Shown: piece by piece, positions 1-8,656 of the stretch | Layout: the number at the start of each line of letters is the position of its first letter | How positions within the stretch are numbered: the stretch's first letter is position 1 | The notes under the pieces: model-generated | Seen by the model: the letters and a program-made list of their open reading frames with translations, nothing else | Told to the model about the DNA's origin: nothing | Database searches by the model: none | Source of the DNA: Bacteroidales bacterium | Lineage (GTDB): Bacteria; Bacteroidota; Bacteroidia; Bacteroidales; UBA10428 | NCBI GenBank assembly: GCA_016930375.1 | Contig: JAFGGU010000099.1 | Coordinates: forward strand, 1-46,783 | Reading direction: 5' to 3' | DNA length: 46,783 nucleotides | Made by a program: the position numbers and the translations under genes

Positions 1-122
1 GAAGGAGTTTTGCTCATGCCAATGATTTCAAGTTTCCCTGATTCATTCAGGCGACCGACAATGGTCACGATCTTCGTTGTGCCGATATCGATTGCTGCGA
101 GTGTATTATTCCTTTGCCTCAT
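1..122 (-). CDS. ftsA: Cell division protein FtsA, N-terminal fragment (cut by window edge)
   Basis: The reverse strand from 122 encodes MRQRNNTLAAIDIGTTKIVT and continues out of the window. The segment AIDIGTTKI followed by VTIVG is the phosphate-1 loop of the actin-like ATPase fold that opens FtsA. FtsA tethers FtsZ filaments to the inner membrane and recruits later divisome proteins. Only about 40 residues are present, so the membrane-targeting C-terminal helix cannot be examined. The ATG at 122 lies one base after the ftsQ stop codon, so the gene is the next cistron of the same dcw operon. The ftsQ-ftsA order agrees with the usual cluster, and ftsZ would be expected just outside the window. 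A start further upstream would run into ftsQ. Confidence 0.9.
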   Translation of the reverse strand, partial: MRQRNNTLAAIDIGTTKIVTIVGRLNESGKLEIIGMSKTP

Positions 123-123
123 G

Positions 124-921
124 TTATTGGATTTTAGTACAGACTACCTGGTTTTTATATTTTAAACTGATTTTTCCATATTGGTTCCAGCCGATTTTAT
201 TGAATCCCTCTTTGTATAATAATTTCAGGTTTTCCATCTTCTCTTCCAGATTTTCAATCCGTCCCAGCTCAATGATGTGTGATCCCACCCTGGGGATCAG
301 CTCAATTTCATATTTGTTGTTGACATAGATCTGTTCAATCTGGGAATCCCAGAATTTGTCTCCGGTGATGAACTCAGCCAGCCGGTAGACATCGTAAATG
401 GTGCGCTGGGATCGGGGTAATGAATCGTGCCTGGCGTCATGGATGTTCAGCGTTCTTGCAACCGGGAAAGGCTCGGAAATGAATCCGTTGGCTACCAAAA
501 CAAACGGGCTGACGCTGCTTGTGAGCGGGATGATGTTACCCTGCCTGTCGAGATAATACCCCTGCCCGTATCGGTTGAAGATTCTGACAAAGGGAATTTT
601 CTGACTGATTTCTATGTGCAACACTCCTGGTTCAGTTACAAAAGCTTCAGCCTTACTGATGATCTGCTTTGCCATCAGGGATTTTTCAATGGCTTCCAGG
701 TCAATGCTTCCGGCTTTCTTACCATAAGGGATGATTCTTTTCTGTTCCAGCATGTTGCGGATCTCAGTTGAACGGATGAACTGGTTCTCGGTGCTGTCGA
801 CAATCCGGACGGTGACTTTCCCGATTTTCTTTTCCTGTTCTTTCCCAGCGATAAAGCCTGACAGAATTACCATGTACCCGATCAGCAACACCAGAAATAA
901 TATTTCCTGAATTACTTTCAT
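124..921 (-). CDS. ftsQ: Cell division protein FtsQ
   Basis: This 265-residue protein has a short cytoplasmic N-terminus, one membrane segment (about residues 5-24, rich in L, V and I) and a periplasmic part. The first periplasmic portion (about 33-105), with the segment KVTVRIVDSTENQFI, fits the POTRA domain of FtsQ. The following beta domain contains YYLDRQGNIIPL, the usual FtsQ stretch that precedes its central sheet. FtsQ links early cytoplasmic divisome proteins to the late periplasmic ones through FtsB/FtsL. The start at 921 overlaps the murC stop (918) by four bases, implying translational coupling. Sequence divergence is high, as is normal for Bacteroidetes FtsQ; the call rests on topology, motif and operon position together. 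Confidence 0.9.
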   Translation of the reverse strand: MKVIQEILFLVLLIGYMVILSGFIAGKEQEKKIGKVTVRIVDSTENQFIRSTEIRNMLEQKRIIPYGKKAGSIDLEAIEKSLMAKQIISKAEAFVTEPGVLHIEISQKIPFVRIFNRYGQGYYLDRQGNIIPLTSSVSPFVLVANGFISEPFPVARTLNIHDARHDSLPRSQRTIYDVYRLAEFITGDKFWDSQIEQIYVNNKYEIELIPRVGSHIIELGRIENLEEKMENLKLLYKEGFNKIGWNQYGKISLKYKNQVVCTKIQ

Positions 922-2303
922 CCTTTGCTTCTTTCTTGTAAGAGTTGTGTAATAGGTCCGGTAAACTTGTCGATATCCCCTGCTCCCATCGTGATGAGCA
1001 CTTCAATCCGTGACTGCTTCAGGACGTCCAGCAAGTCCTCTTTGCTGCACATGATTTTATCGGCTATTTGGACATCCTTGTAAATCATTTCCGAGGTAAC
1101 TCCCGGTATGGGAACCTCCCTTGCCGGATAGATATCGAGCAGGATCAGGCGGTCAAGCAGGTTCAGACTTTGCGCAAAACCGCCGGCCAGGTCACGGGTT
1201 CGTGTATACAGATGCGGCTGGAAGACGCCTGTTATTTTTTTATCGGGATACAATTCGCGTGTCGAGCTGAGGGTGGCTTCTATTTCCTGCGGATGATGCG
1301 CATAATCATCAATGTATACGATATCTTCAGTCCTGACATGGTAGTCGAACCTGCGCTGTATGCCAGAAAAATCCTCAAGTGCCGACCGGATCAGCATGGG
1401 ATCAAGCCCGAGCAGCAGCGACATGGCGACAGCAGCGGTGGCATTTTCCACATTCACGAGACCGGGATGTTCAAGGGAAAGATCTTTAAGCCCGATGCCA
1501 GGTCCGATAAGATCAAAATGGTATTTCCGGTTTTTGAGGCGGATGTTATCTGCCCTGAAATCAGAAGGGCCATTCAGTGAATAGGTATAAACATTGGATG
1601 GCAATTTGTCTGCATGGATAGGCAATCCTGCTTTCATAAGCAGCAGGCCTTTCCTGTCGATCTGTCCGATAAACTGGTTGAAAGCTTCTATCAGGTTGCC
1701 TGTCTCACCGTAAATATCCAGATGATCCGGATCCATGGAAGTCACCAGGCCCGCATAAGGATAAAGCTGGAGAAATGACCTGTCGAATTCATCGGCTTCC
1801 GTTACCACCCAGTCGCTTTTGGCATGAAGAACAAGGTTGCTGTTGAAATTCCTGGAGATTCCCCCCAGAAAAGCATTGCAGCCGGGACCGGCCTTCGTCA
1901 GTATGTATGCAATCATGGTGGAGACTGTTGTCTTACCATGTGTCCCTGCTACGGCAACGGTTTTGTGATTGTGCGTGATCAGTCCCAGTATTTGCGAACG
2001 TTTATAAAGCGTGAACCGGTTTTCTTTAAAATAGCCGAGTTCGCTTTGATCAGCCGGAATGGCCGGCGTGTAAACAACCAGCGTATTTTGGGTTGATCTG
2101 AACGGGGGCGGGATCAGCGTGGGAGAATCTTCATAGTGAATGTCAATGCCCTCGGAAGAAAGTTGCCGGGTAAGTTCCGTGGATGTTCGATCATACCCAG
2201 CTACATCTTTCCCCGTAACACTGAAATACCTTGCCAGGGCACTCATGCCGATACCCCCGATACCGAGGAAATAAATCCGTTCTATGTGGTCCAGTGCGTT
2301 CAC
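918..2303 (-). CDS. murC: UDP-N-acetylmuramate--L-alanine ligase MurC
   Basis: MurC adds L-alanine to UDP-MurNAc using ATP, the first peptide step of peptidoglycan precursor synthesis in the cytoplasm. At 461 residues it has normal length. The N-terminal Rossmann domain carries FLGIGGIGMSALA (about 12-24), which binds the UDP-sugar. The ATP-binding P-loop GTHGKTT lies at 120-126. The central ligase domain has EADEFDRSF and DPDHLDIYG, and the C-terminal domain has DDYAHHPQEI, typical of MurC and Mpl. Within a dcw cluster between murG and ftsQ, MurC is far more likely than Mpl. It overlaps murG by four bases upstream and ftsQ by four bases downstream. Confidence 0.96.
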   Translation of the reverse strand: MNALDHIERIYFLGIGGIGMSALARYFSVTGKDVAGYDRTSTELTRQLSSEGIDIHYEDSPTLIPPPFRSTQNTLVVYTPAIPADQSELGYFKENRFTLYKRSQILGLITHNHKTVAVAGTHGKTTVSTMIAYILTKAGPGCNAFLGGISRNFNSNLVLHAKSDWVVTEADEFDRSFLQLYPYAGLVTSMDPDHLDIYGETGNLIEAFNQFIGQIDRKGLLLMKAGLPIHADKLPSNVYTYSLNGPSDFRADNIRLKNRKYHFDLIGPGIGLKDLSLEHPGLVNVENATAAVAMSLLLGLDPMLIRSALEDFSGIQRRFDYHVRTEDIVYIDDYAHHPQEIEATLSSTRELYPDKKITGVFQPHLYTRTRDLAGGFAQSLNLLDRLILLDIYPAREVPIPGVTSEMIYKDVQIADKIMCSKEDLLDVLKQSRIEVLITMGAGDIDKFTGPITQLLQERSKG

Positions 2304-3403
2304 TTTTTTCTTGCAAGGTTGAATATTTCATCTGCAATCCGGGTGGCAGCGTTTGGCAGGGCCATTTTGGCACAGTTACCACCCAGGGTTTCCCGGAGTT
2401 CGTTGTTATGCATCAGTTCCACTGCCCGGTATACCAGGCTGGCCGGAGCATCATCATCCGTGACCATCAGGGCGGCCTTATTCCCGACAAGAGCCATGGC
2501 ATTTTTAGTCTGGTGATCTTCTGCAACGTTCGGCGAAGGAACAAGAATTGCGGGTTTTCCCAGGAGACAGAGCTCGGAAATGGTTGCTGCGCCTGCACGT
2601 GAAATGATCACATCCGCGACTGCATACGCCAGATCCATGCGGTTAATGAAGTCGAAGTACCGGATATGCTTCAATCCTTTCTGATCAAGTTCTTCCCTGA
2701 TCCGATCATAGTAAAGCCGGCCTGTTTGCCAGAGTACCAGCATATCCTCCTTGTCAAGCACATCAACTTTTGCCAGGATGCTGTTGTTGATTGTCCTGGC
2801 TCCCAGGCTCCCTCCAAGCACCAGCAGGACCTGCTTACCCTGAGGTATATTGAAGAATTCACATGCCTCGGATTTGCCGGTTTTGCGGTTGAATAGTTCT
2901 TCACGGACCGGATTGCCCGTGAGTACAATTTTCTCCGCAGGGAAATATTTCTCCATACCGGAGTAGGCAACACAGATTTTGCCTGCTTTGCGGGCCAGCC
3001 ATTTGTTGGTTACCCCGGCATAGGAATTCTGCTCCTGGATAAGGTAAGGTATATTTTTCATAGCGGCCATCCTGAGCAGGGGACCACTTGCATAGCCGCC
3101 CACGCCGATAACCATATTGGGTTTGAAGGTTCTGAGTATTTTTGCAGCCTTGCATAAGCTCACCATCAGTTTAAAGAGCACCAAAAAATTTCTCAAACCG
3201 ATTTTTCGCTGAAGACCTTCCACAGGCAGTCCCATGATGGGAAAACCTGCAGCCGGCACTTTTTCCATCTCCATTCTTCCGAGGGCGCCCACGAAAAGTA
3301 TGCTGGCCCCGGGATCTCTTTTTTTGATCTCGTTGGCAATCGACAGGGCTGGAAAAATATGACCCCCTGTTCCGCCACCGCTAATTATGAACTTCAGGCT
3401 CAT
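2300..3403 (-). CDS. murG: UDP-GlcNAc:undecaprenyl-PP-MurNAc-pentapeptide GlcNAc transferase MurG
   Basis: MurG converts lipid I to lipid II at the inner face of the membrane by adding GlcNAc. The 367-residue protein has the glycine-rich loop GGGTGGH near residues 9-15, which contacts the diphosphate, then the GT-B fold. EQNSYAGVTNKWLA matches the conserved acceptor-side segment, and GGSLGARTIN and SRAGAATISEL match the two UDP-GlcNAc contact motifs of the C-terminal domain. Length is normal. The start at 3403 lies 23 bases inside the end of ftsW, one of the longest overlaps in this operon. It fits the normal order ftsW-murG-murC. Confidence 0.96.
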   Translation of the reverse strand: MSLKFIISGGGTGGHIFPALSIANEIKKRDPGASILFVGALGRMEMEKVPAAGFPIMGLPVEGLQRKIGLRNFLVLFKLMVSLCKAAKILRTFKPNMVIGVGGYASGPLLRMAAMKNIPYLIQEQNSYAGVTNKWLARKAGKICVAYSGMEKYFPAEKIVLTGNPVREELFNRKTGKSEACEFFNIPQGKQVLLVLGGSLGARTINNSILAKVDVLDKEDMLVLWQTGRLYYDRIREELDQKGLKHIRYFDFINRMDLAYAVADVIISRAGAATISELCLLGKPAILVPSPNVAEDHQTKNAMALVGNKAALMVTDDDAPASLVYRAVELMHNNELRETLGGNCAKMALPNAATRIADEIFNLARKK

Positions 3404-4571
3404 CGGTTATTTGTTGTTCTTCAGCGAGTTTTTCAGCAGTCTCCTGCTGCACTTTAATCCCCCTGCTTACACTCTGTATGATTCCAAGCGCCACGCAGGT
3501 GAACAGTAGTGATGATCCTCCCATGCTGATCATCGGCAGGGGCTGACCTGTCACCGGTAAAATATTCACCACTACTGCCATATTGATCAGGGCCTGGAAA
3601 GCTATCATAACTGCCAGGCCTACAGCAAGAAAGGCTGGAAAAGTCCTGGAACTTTTTCTCACCAGCACGGCAGCCCTGAAAAGAAGGTACAAGTAAAGCG
3701 CCAGTACGATGACCCCTCCTGCCAGTCCGTATTCTTCAATGACTATTGCATATATAAAATCAGAATAGGGATGCGGAAGAAAATTGCGCTGAATGCTTTT
3801 ACCAGGTCTCAGTTTCACCAGACCACCACTTACAATGGCAATTTTCGCCTGATTCACCTGGTAATTATTTCCCTCATCAGCGCTTATGTAGTTCTCTATG
3901 CGGTTTTTCCAGGTACCTATGCGTCCTTCCCAGTCGGCCGACAGAGCAATGGCAATAAAGGATCCCAACAGCAAAATGATGATGCCGGCCATCCCGAACA
4001 GGTATTTGAGGTTAATCCGTCCGACAAACATAAGAATGAAGACCGTGGCAAAGATCAGCATAGCGGTCGACAGGTTGGCCGGCATTACCAGCACGCAAAC
4101 CAGTAAAAGCGGAATGACAATGGGTCTGAAAGCTCCTTTGAAGTCTTTGATATTTTCCTGTTTCTTGGAGAGAATGCGGGCTGTATACATGACAATAGCC
4201 AGCTTGGCAATGTCGGATGTCTGAAAGGTCAGGCTCAGTCCGGGAACACTTAGCCAGCGGGAAGCCTGATTCCGGGTAACACCATATATCAGGGTCACCA
4301 GTAAAAGCGGAATGGAAATCATCAGCAGAAGCTGGGAGATCCTGGAAAAATACTTGTAAGGTATCAGATGCGTAACATAGATGATAACAATGCCCATGGC
4401 CAATATGGTGGTGTGCTTCAGAATGTAATAACTGGTGTTGCCTCCCTGGAACCGATATGCCAGAGAACCTGTGGAGCTGTATACCGCCAGCAGTGAAAAT
4501 ACCGACAGCAGGAATATCACTGCCCAGATCACGGGATCACCTTTAAAATATTTCTTTAGTGTTCCAGCCAT
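3381..4571 (-). CDS. ftsW: Peptidoglycan glycosyltransferase / SEDS protein FtsW
   Basis: FtsW is the septal SEDS glycosyltransferase that polymerises lipid II together with its partner class B PBP, encoded upstream as ftsI. The 396-residue protein contains about ten hydrophobic segments. HPYSDFIYAIVIEE includes the conserved aspartate regarded as catalytic in the SEDS family. The late segment GQPLPMISMGGSSLLF is the other family signature. A charged, Glu/Gln-rich tail of about 25 residues lies in the region that overlaps the murG start. RodA is the main alternative, but dcw position between murD and murG supports FtsW. Confidence 0.93.
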   Translation of the reverse strand: MAGTLKKYFKGDPVIWAVIFLLSVFSLLAVYSSTGSLAYRFQGGNTSYYILKHTTILAMGIVIIYVTHLIPYKYFSRISQLLLMISIPLLLVTLIYGVTRNQASRWLSVPGLSLTFQTSDIAKLAIVMYTARILSKKQENIKDFKGAFRPIVIPLLLVCVLVMPANLSTAMLIFATVFILMFVGRINLKYLFGMAGIIILLLGSFIAIALSADWEGRIGTWKNRIENYISADEGNNYQVNQAKIAIVSGGLVKLRPGKSIQRNFLPHPYSDFIYAIVIEEYGLAGGVIVLALYLYLLFRAAVLVRKSSRTFPAFLAVGLAVMIAFQALINMAVVVNILPVTGQPLPMISMGGSSLLFTCVALGIIQSVSRGIKVQQETAEKLAEEQQITDEPEVHN

Positions 4572-4579
4572 TTTTTATT

Positions 4580-5917
4580 TCATAATTCTCTGACATACTT
4601 CTTAAACTGCCTTCCCCGGTCCTCGTAGTTTTCAAACAAATCGAAGCTGGCGCAGCAGGGAGAGAGTAATACGGTATCACTGGTTTTCCCAAGCCTGTAG
4701 GCAGCCTGCACAGCTTCTTTCATGGAACCGGTATCTACAATAGTCGGGATCATGCCGTCAAAAGCTTTATGCAGCTTCGAATTATCAACACCCAGGCATA
4801 TCAATGCCTTTACTTTCTGTTTCACCAGGTCGTACAGTTCCGAATAGTCATTTCCCTTGTCGGTTCCGCCCGCAATCCATACAACAGGAGTTGTCATACT
4901 TTCCAGGGCGTACCAGGTTGAATTCACATTGGTGGCTTTGGAGTCATTGATGAATTCAATCCCGTGCACCTTGATAAATCTTTCGAGCCGGTGTTCAACC
5001 CCGGCAAAATCCATCAGGCTTTCGCGGATGATGGGTTTCCTGATCTTCAAAACGCTTCCCGTAATTCCCGCAGCCATTGAATTGTATGTATTGTGCCTGC
5101 CTTTCAGGGCAAGCTCGGCCAGTGACATTTCAAACAAGTCTTCTTCCACTTCGATTTTCATGTTGCCACCGTCAATATAAGCCCCCTGTTGCGGAGTTTC
5201 TTTGAGTGTGAAGGCCAGTTGCTTGGCCTTGGTGACAATCCTTTCGAGTTCCCGGATGGTGATTTCGTCATCGGAGCAATACACAAAGAAATCATCTTCT
5301 CCCAGGTTCTGACTGATCCTGAGCTTGGAATTCACGTAATTCTGCAGATCGTAATCGTAGCGGTCAAGGTGATCAGGCGTAATATTCAACAATATGGCTA
5401 TGTCAGCCTTGAATTCAAACATCCCGTCGAGCTGGAAGCTGCTTAGTTCAATCACATAGTACTCATAGTTTTCGGTGGCGACCTGCATGGCAAAGCTTTT
5501 GCCCACGTTGCCCGCCATACCGGCATTCAGACCTGCCTTGCGCAGCATGTGATGTATCAGGTTCGTGGTGGTTGTTTTTCCGTTGCTGCCCGTGATGCAG
5601 ATTTTCTTGGCCTGGGTATACCTTCCGGCAAACTCAATTTCTGAGATTACCCGGATTCCTTTTTTCCGTATGGCGATCACGATATCGGATTTTTCAGAGA
5701 TACCCGGACTTTTTATAATCTCCTCGGCATTCAGGATATGTCTGTCCGTATGTTTACCCTCTTCCCAGTCAATTTCGTAATTATTGAGAATTTCTTTGTA
5801 TGCATCTTTGATTTTGCCGGAATCGGAAACAAAAATATCGAAACCTTGTTTCTTTGCCAGAACAGCCGCACCAGTTCCGCTTTCTCCAGCACCAAGCACT
5901 ACAATACGTCGATCCAT
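4580..5917 (-). CDS. murD: UDP-N-acetylmuramoylalanine--D-glutamate ligase MurD
   Basis: MurD adds D-glutamate to UDP-MurNAc-L-Ala. The 445-residue protein opens with VVLGAGESGTGAA, a nucleotide-binding loop that recognises the UDP substrate. ITGSNGKTTTT at about 108-118 is the ATP P-loop. LSSFQLD, NITPDHLDRY and INDSKATNVNST are standard MurD motifs, and LLSPCCASFDLF near the C-terminus is the family's C-terminal signature. It starts two bases after mraY ends and stops eight bases before ftsW begins, so it is an internal cistron with no room for its own promoter. Confidence 0.96.
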   Translation of the reverse strand: MDRRIVVLGAGESGTGAAVLAKKQGFDIFVSDSGKIKDAYKEILNNYEIDWEEGKHTDRHILNAEEIIKSPGISEKSDIVIAIRKKGIRVISEIEFAGRYTQAKKICITGSNGKTTTTNLIHHMLRKAGLNAGMAGNVGKSFAMQVATENYEYYVIELSSFQLDGMFEFKADIAILLNITPDHLDRYDYDLQNYVNSKLRISQNLGEDDFFVYCSDDEITIRELERIVTKAKQLAFTLKETPQQGAYIDGGNMKIEVEEDLFEMSLAELALKGRHNTYNSMAAGITGSVLKIRKPIIRESLMDFAGVEHRLERFIKVHGIEFINDSKATNVNSTWYALESMTTPVVWIAGGTDKGNDYSELYDLVKQKVKALICLGVDNSKLHKAFDGMIPTIVDTGSMKEAVQAAYRLGKTSDTVLLSPCCASFDLFENYEDRGRQFKKYVREL

Positions 5918-5919
5918 AT

Positions 5920-7170
5920 TTATCGGATTTTGAGGGTAACAATAGTTATAATGGCCAATAGGATTCCAATAATCCAGAACCGGGTCACAATTTTGGGCTC
6001 GGGATAATTCAGCTTTTGAAAATGATGATGCAGGGGGGACATGCGCAATACCCTTCTGCCCTCACCAAACACTAGCCTGGTGTATTTGAACCAGCTTACC
6101 TGGATAACCACAGAAAAACTCTCTGCCACGAAAATCCCGCAGAGAATGGGAATGAGCAATTCCTTACGGATCAGTATGGCAAATACAGCAATGATACCTC
6201 CGATTGACAGACTGCCGGTATCACCCATGAAAACCTGCGCCGGGTAGGAATTGTACCAAAGAAATCCAACAAGAGCTCCAATGAATGCTGCTATATATAC
6301 AACCAGTTCACCTGTATTGGGTAAGAACATGATATTCAGGTAATCGGAAATGACGGCATTGCCCGAAACATAAGCGAGAAGCCCGAGCGTGGCGCCAATG
6401 ATGGCCGACGTTCCGGCTGCCAATCCGTCAAGGCCGTCTGTCAGGTTTGTTCCGTTGGATACAAATGTGATGACAAAAATTACAGCCAGGGTAACGACCA
6501 ACCAGGCCCACTGACTGGCTTTATCGCCCAGGAACCAGACCAGGCTGGCGTAATCGAATTCATTGTTCTTGAAAAAGGGAACATTAACCCGGGTGGACTT
6601 GACTTCGCGGGTTACATAGTAAATGGTGGACTTTTCGCCGACGTCCCCTTTTTCGATCCGCGTGATGGGAATGCCATTCCGGTCGAACACTTTTTCACGG
6701 GCTACGATGTCATCACTGAAGTGCAGGGTTAGTCCCACTACAATTCCGGCGATAACCTGCGCAATGACCTTGAACCATCCGCGCAGCCCCTCTTTATTTT
6801 TTCTGAACACCTTGATATAATCATCCACAAATCCAACCAGGCCAAGCCAGATGGTAATGAACAGCATGAGCTGAACATAAACGTTTTTCAGATTGGCAAA
6901 GAGTACGACAGGTATAATGATGGATAAGAGGATAATCAGTCCGCCCATGGTGGGAGTTCCCTTTTTTTGCATTTGCCCTTCGAGACCCAGATCGCGGATG
7001 GTTTCTCCGATTTGGGCCTTCTGCAGAAGGCGGATGATTCTCTTGCCATACAGGGTCGAAAGTATCAGGGCGGTGATGATGGCCATGGCCGACCGGAATG
7101 AAATGTAGTTAAACAGTCCTGAACCCGGGACGTCCAATTTCTCCAAATATCCAAACAAGAAGTACAGCAT
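5920..7170 (-). CDS. mraY: Phospho-N-acetylmuramoyl-pentapeptide transferase MraY
   Basis: MraY moves phospho-MurNAc-pentapeptide from UDP to undecaprenyl phosphate, making lipid I in the inner membrane. It has about ten membrane segments. The catalytic aspartate pair is seen in [11 protein letters not shown], the third aspartate region in [10 protein letters not shown], and the uridine/Mg-binding histidines in MSPLHHHFQ. At 416 residues it is longer than the roughly 360-residue proteobacterial enzymes. The extra length is a hydrophilic insert near 155-215 that includes [10 protein letters not shown], which I believe is common in Bacteroidetes MraY. The gene lies two bases from murD and ten from murE. 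Confidence 0.96.
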   Translation of the reverse strand: MLYFLFGYLEKLDVPGSGLFNYISFRSAMAIITALILSTLYGKRIIRLLQKAQIGETIRDLGLEGQMQKKGTPTMGGLIILLSIIIPVVLFANLKNVYVQLMLFITIWLGLVGFVDDYIKVFRKNKEGLRGWFKVIAQVIAGIVVGLTLHFSDDIVAREKVFDRNGIPITRIEKGDVGEKSTIYYVTREVKSTRVNVPFFKNNEFDYASLVWFLGDKASQWAWLVVTLAVIFVITFVSNGTNLTDGLDGLAAGTSAIIGATLGLLAYVSGNAVISDYLNIMFLPNTGELVVYIAAFIGALVGFLWYNSYPAQVFMGDTGSLSIGGIIAVFAILIRKELLIPILCGIFVAESFSVVIQVSWFKYTRLVFGEGRRVLRMSPLHHHFQKLNYPEPKIVTRFWIIGILLAIITIVTLKIR

Positions 7171-7180
7171 AGCCTCTTTA

Positions 7181-8653
7181 TTAGGGTTGATCTGGTTTCA
7201 TCTTAAACAGGGAGGATACTTCCTCCAAATCACTGAAGTGATGTTTAATGCCTTTAATTTCCTGGTAGGTCTCATGACCTTTCCCGGCAATCAGTATAAT
7301 ATCGCCCTTCCGGGCCAGCATGCAGGCCATTTTAATTGCCTCACGGCGGTCCGGCTGGATAACGGTCTTAGCCAGAGAAATGTCATCCAGTCCTGCTTTC
7401 ATGTCACTGATGATCTCTGCCGGCTCCTCGTTGCGGGGATTATCCGAAGTGAGTATCAGCTTGTCGCTCATGGCGGCTGCCACCCTGGCCATGACCGGAC
7501 GTTTGGTCTTATCCCGGTTTCCACCTGCACCGATAACGGTAATGACCTGTTCATCTCCCTTCCTGATCTGACCGATGGTCCTGAGAACATTTTGCACGGC
7601 ATCGGGCGTATGGGCATAATCAATTACCGCTGTGACCCCTGCATCGGATTGCAAATACTGGAAGCGCCCTTCCACCGTATCCATGGAACTGAGCAACCTG
7701 AGGATCTCTTCTTGTTTCTGTCCGAGGAGACGCGCGCAGGAATAAACAGCCAGTAAATTGCTGGCATTGAATTCCCCGATGAACTTAGTCCAAAACTCGG
7801 TATTGTCGATATTCAGCAGCATACCGTTAACATGGCTCTCGATAATTCTGCCCTTAAAGTCGGCCATGGTGTGAATGCCGTAAAAACGAACGGCCGATTT
7901 TGTGTTCTGCACCATGACCTTGCCATTCCGGTCGTCAGCATTGATCAGTGAAAAACTGTCGGCAGGCAGGGTGTCAAAAAACAGCTTCTTGGCCCTGAGG
8001 TATTCCTCAAAGGTCTTATGGTAATCGAGGTGATCATGGGTGATGTTGGAAAAGATTCCACCGGCAAATGCCAGACCGGCAACACGTTGCTGTACCAATG
8101 CATGCGAGCTGACTTCCATAAACACATATTCGCAACCTCGGTCGGCCATATCCTTCATGATTCGGTTGAGCTGAACCGGGTCAGGCGTTGTATGTGTTGC
8201 CTCAATGGTTTCATTGCCGATGTAATTGCGAATGGTTGTGAAACAACCCGATTTGAAACCCAGGGCACCGAACAGCCGGTGCAAAACAGTGACTGTGGTT
8301 GTTTTCCCATTGGTCCCGGTTATGCCGACAAGCCTGAATTTTTGGGACGGGTGACCGTAGAAAGCGGAGGCCAGCACGGCCAATGCATAAGCGGAATCTT
8401 TCACCATGATATAGGTTACATCCGGGGAAAGCTGCTCAGGAAAGCGTTCACATACTATCGCGGCTGCACCGGAAGCGACGGCTTTCCCGATATACTCGTG
8501 ACCATCGGACTGGGTTCCTTTCACGGCAATGAAAAGAAATCCGGTCGTGACTTTGCGTGAATCAAAGGTAATCCCCGACAGGTCCCGGTCAGTGCTTCCC
8601 TTTACCTGGATCACTTCTATATCTTTCAACAATTCAGCCTGTTTCATCTTCAT
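7181..8653 (-). CDS. murE: UDP-MurNAc-tripeptide synthetase MurE (meso-diaminopimelate adding)
   Basis: MurE adds the third residue to UDP-MurNAc-L-Ala-D-Glu. The 490-residue protein has the N-terminal UDP-binding part (ITFDSRKV, about 28-35), the P-loop [10 protein letters not shown] at 111-120, HTTPDP and EVSSHAL in the central domain. It also carries DNPRNEEP in the C-terminal domain. DNPR is the motif associated with meso-diaminopimelate as substrate rather than lysine, so the organism probably has the Gram-negative A1-gamma cell wall. An alternative ATG two codons inside (8647) is possible. The gene sits three bases after ftsI. Confidence 0.96.
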   Translation of the reverse strand: MKMKQAELLKDIEVIQVKGSTDRDLSGITFDSRKVTTGFLFIAVKGTQSDGHEYIGKAVASGAAAIVCERFPEQLSPDVTYIMVKDSAYALAVLASAFYGHPSQKFRLVGITGTNGKTTTVTVLHRLFGALGFKSGCFTTIRNYIGNETIEATHTTPDPVQLNRIMKDMADRGCEYVFMEVSSHALVQQRVAGLAFAGGIFSNITHDHLDYHKTFEEYLRAKKLFFDTLPADSFSLINADDRNGKVMVQNTKSAVRFYGIHTMADFKGRIIESHVNGMLLNIDNTEFWTKFIGEFNASNLLAVYSCARLLGQKQEEILRLLSSMDTVEGRFQYLQSDAGVTAVIDYAHTPDAVQNVLRTIGQIRKGDEQVITVIGAGGNRDKTKRPVMARVAAAMSDKLILTSDNPRNEEPAEIISDMKAGLDDISLAKTVIQPDRREAIKMACMLARKGDIILIAGKGHETYQEIKGIKHHFSDLEEVSSLFKMKPDQP

Positions 8654-8656
8654 CTG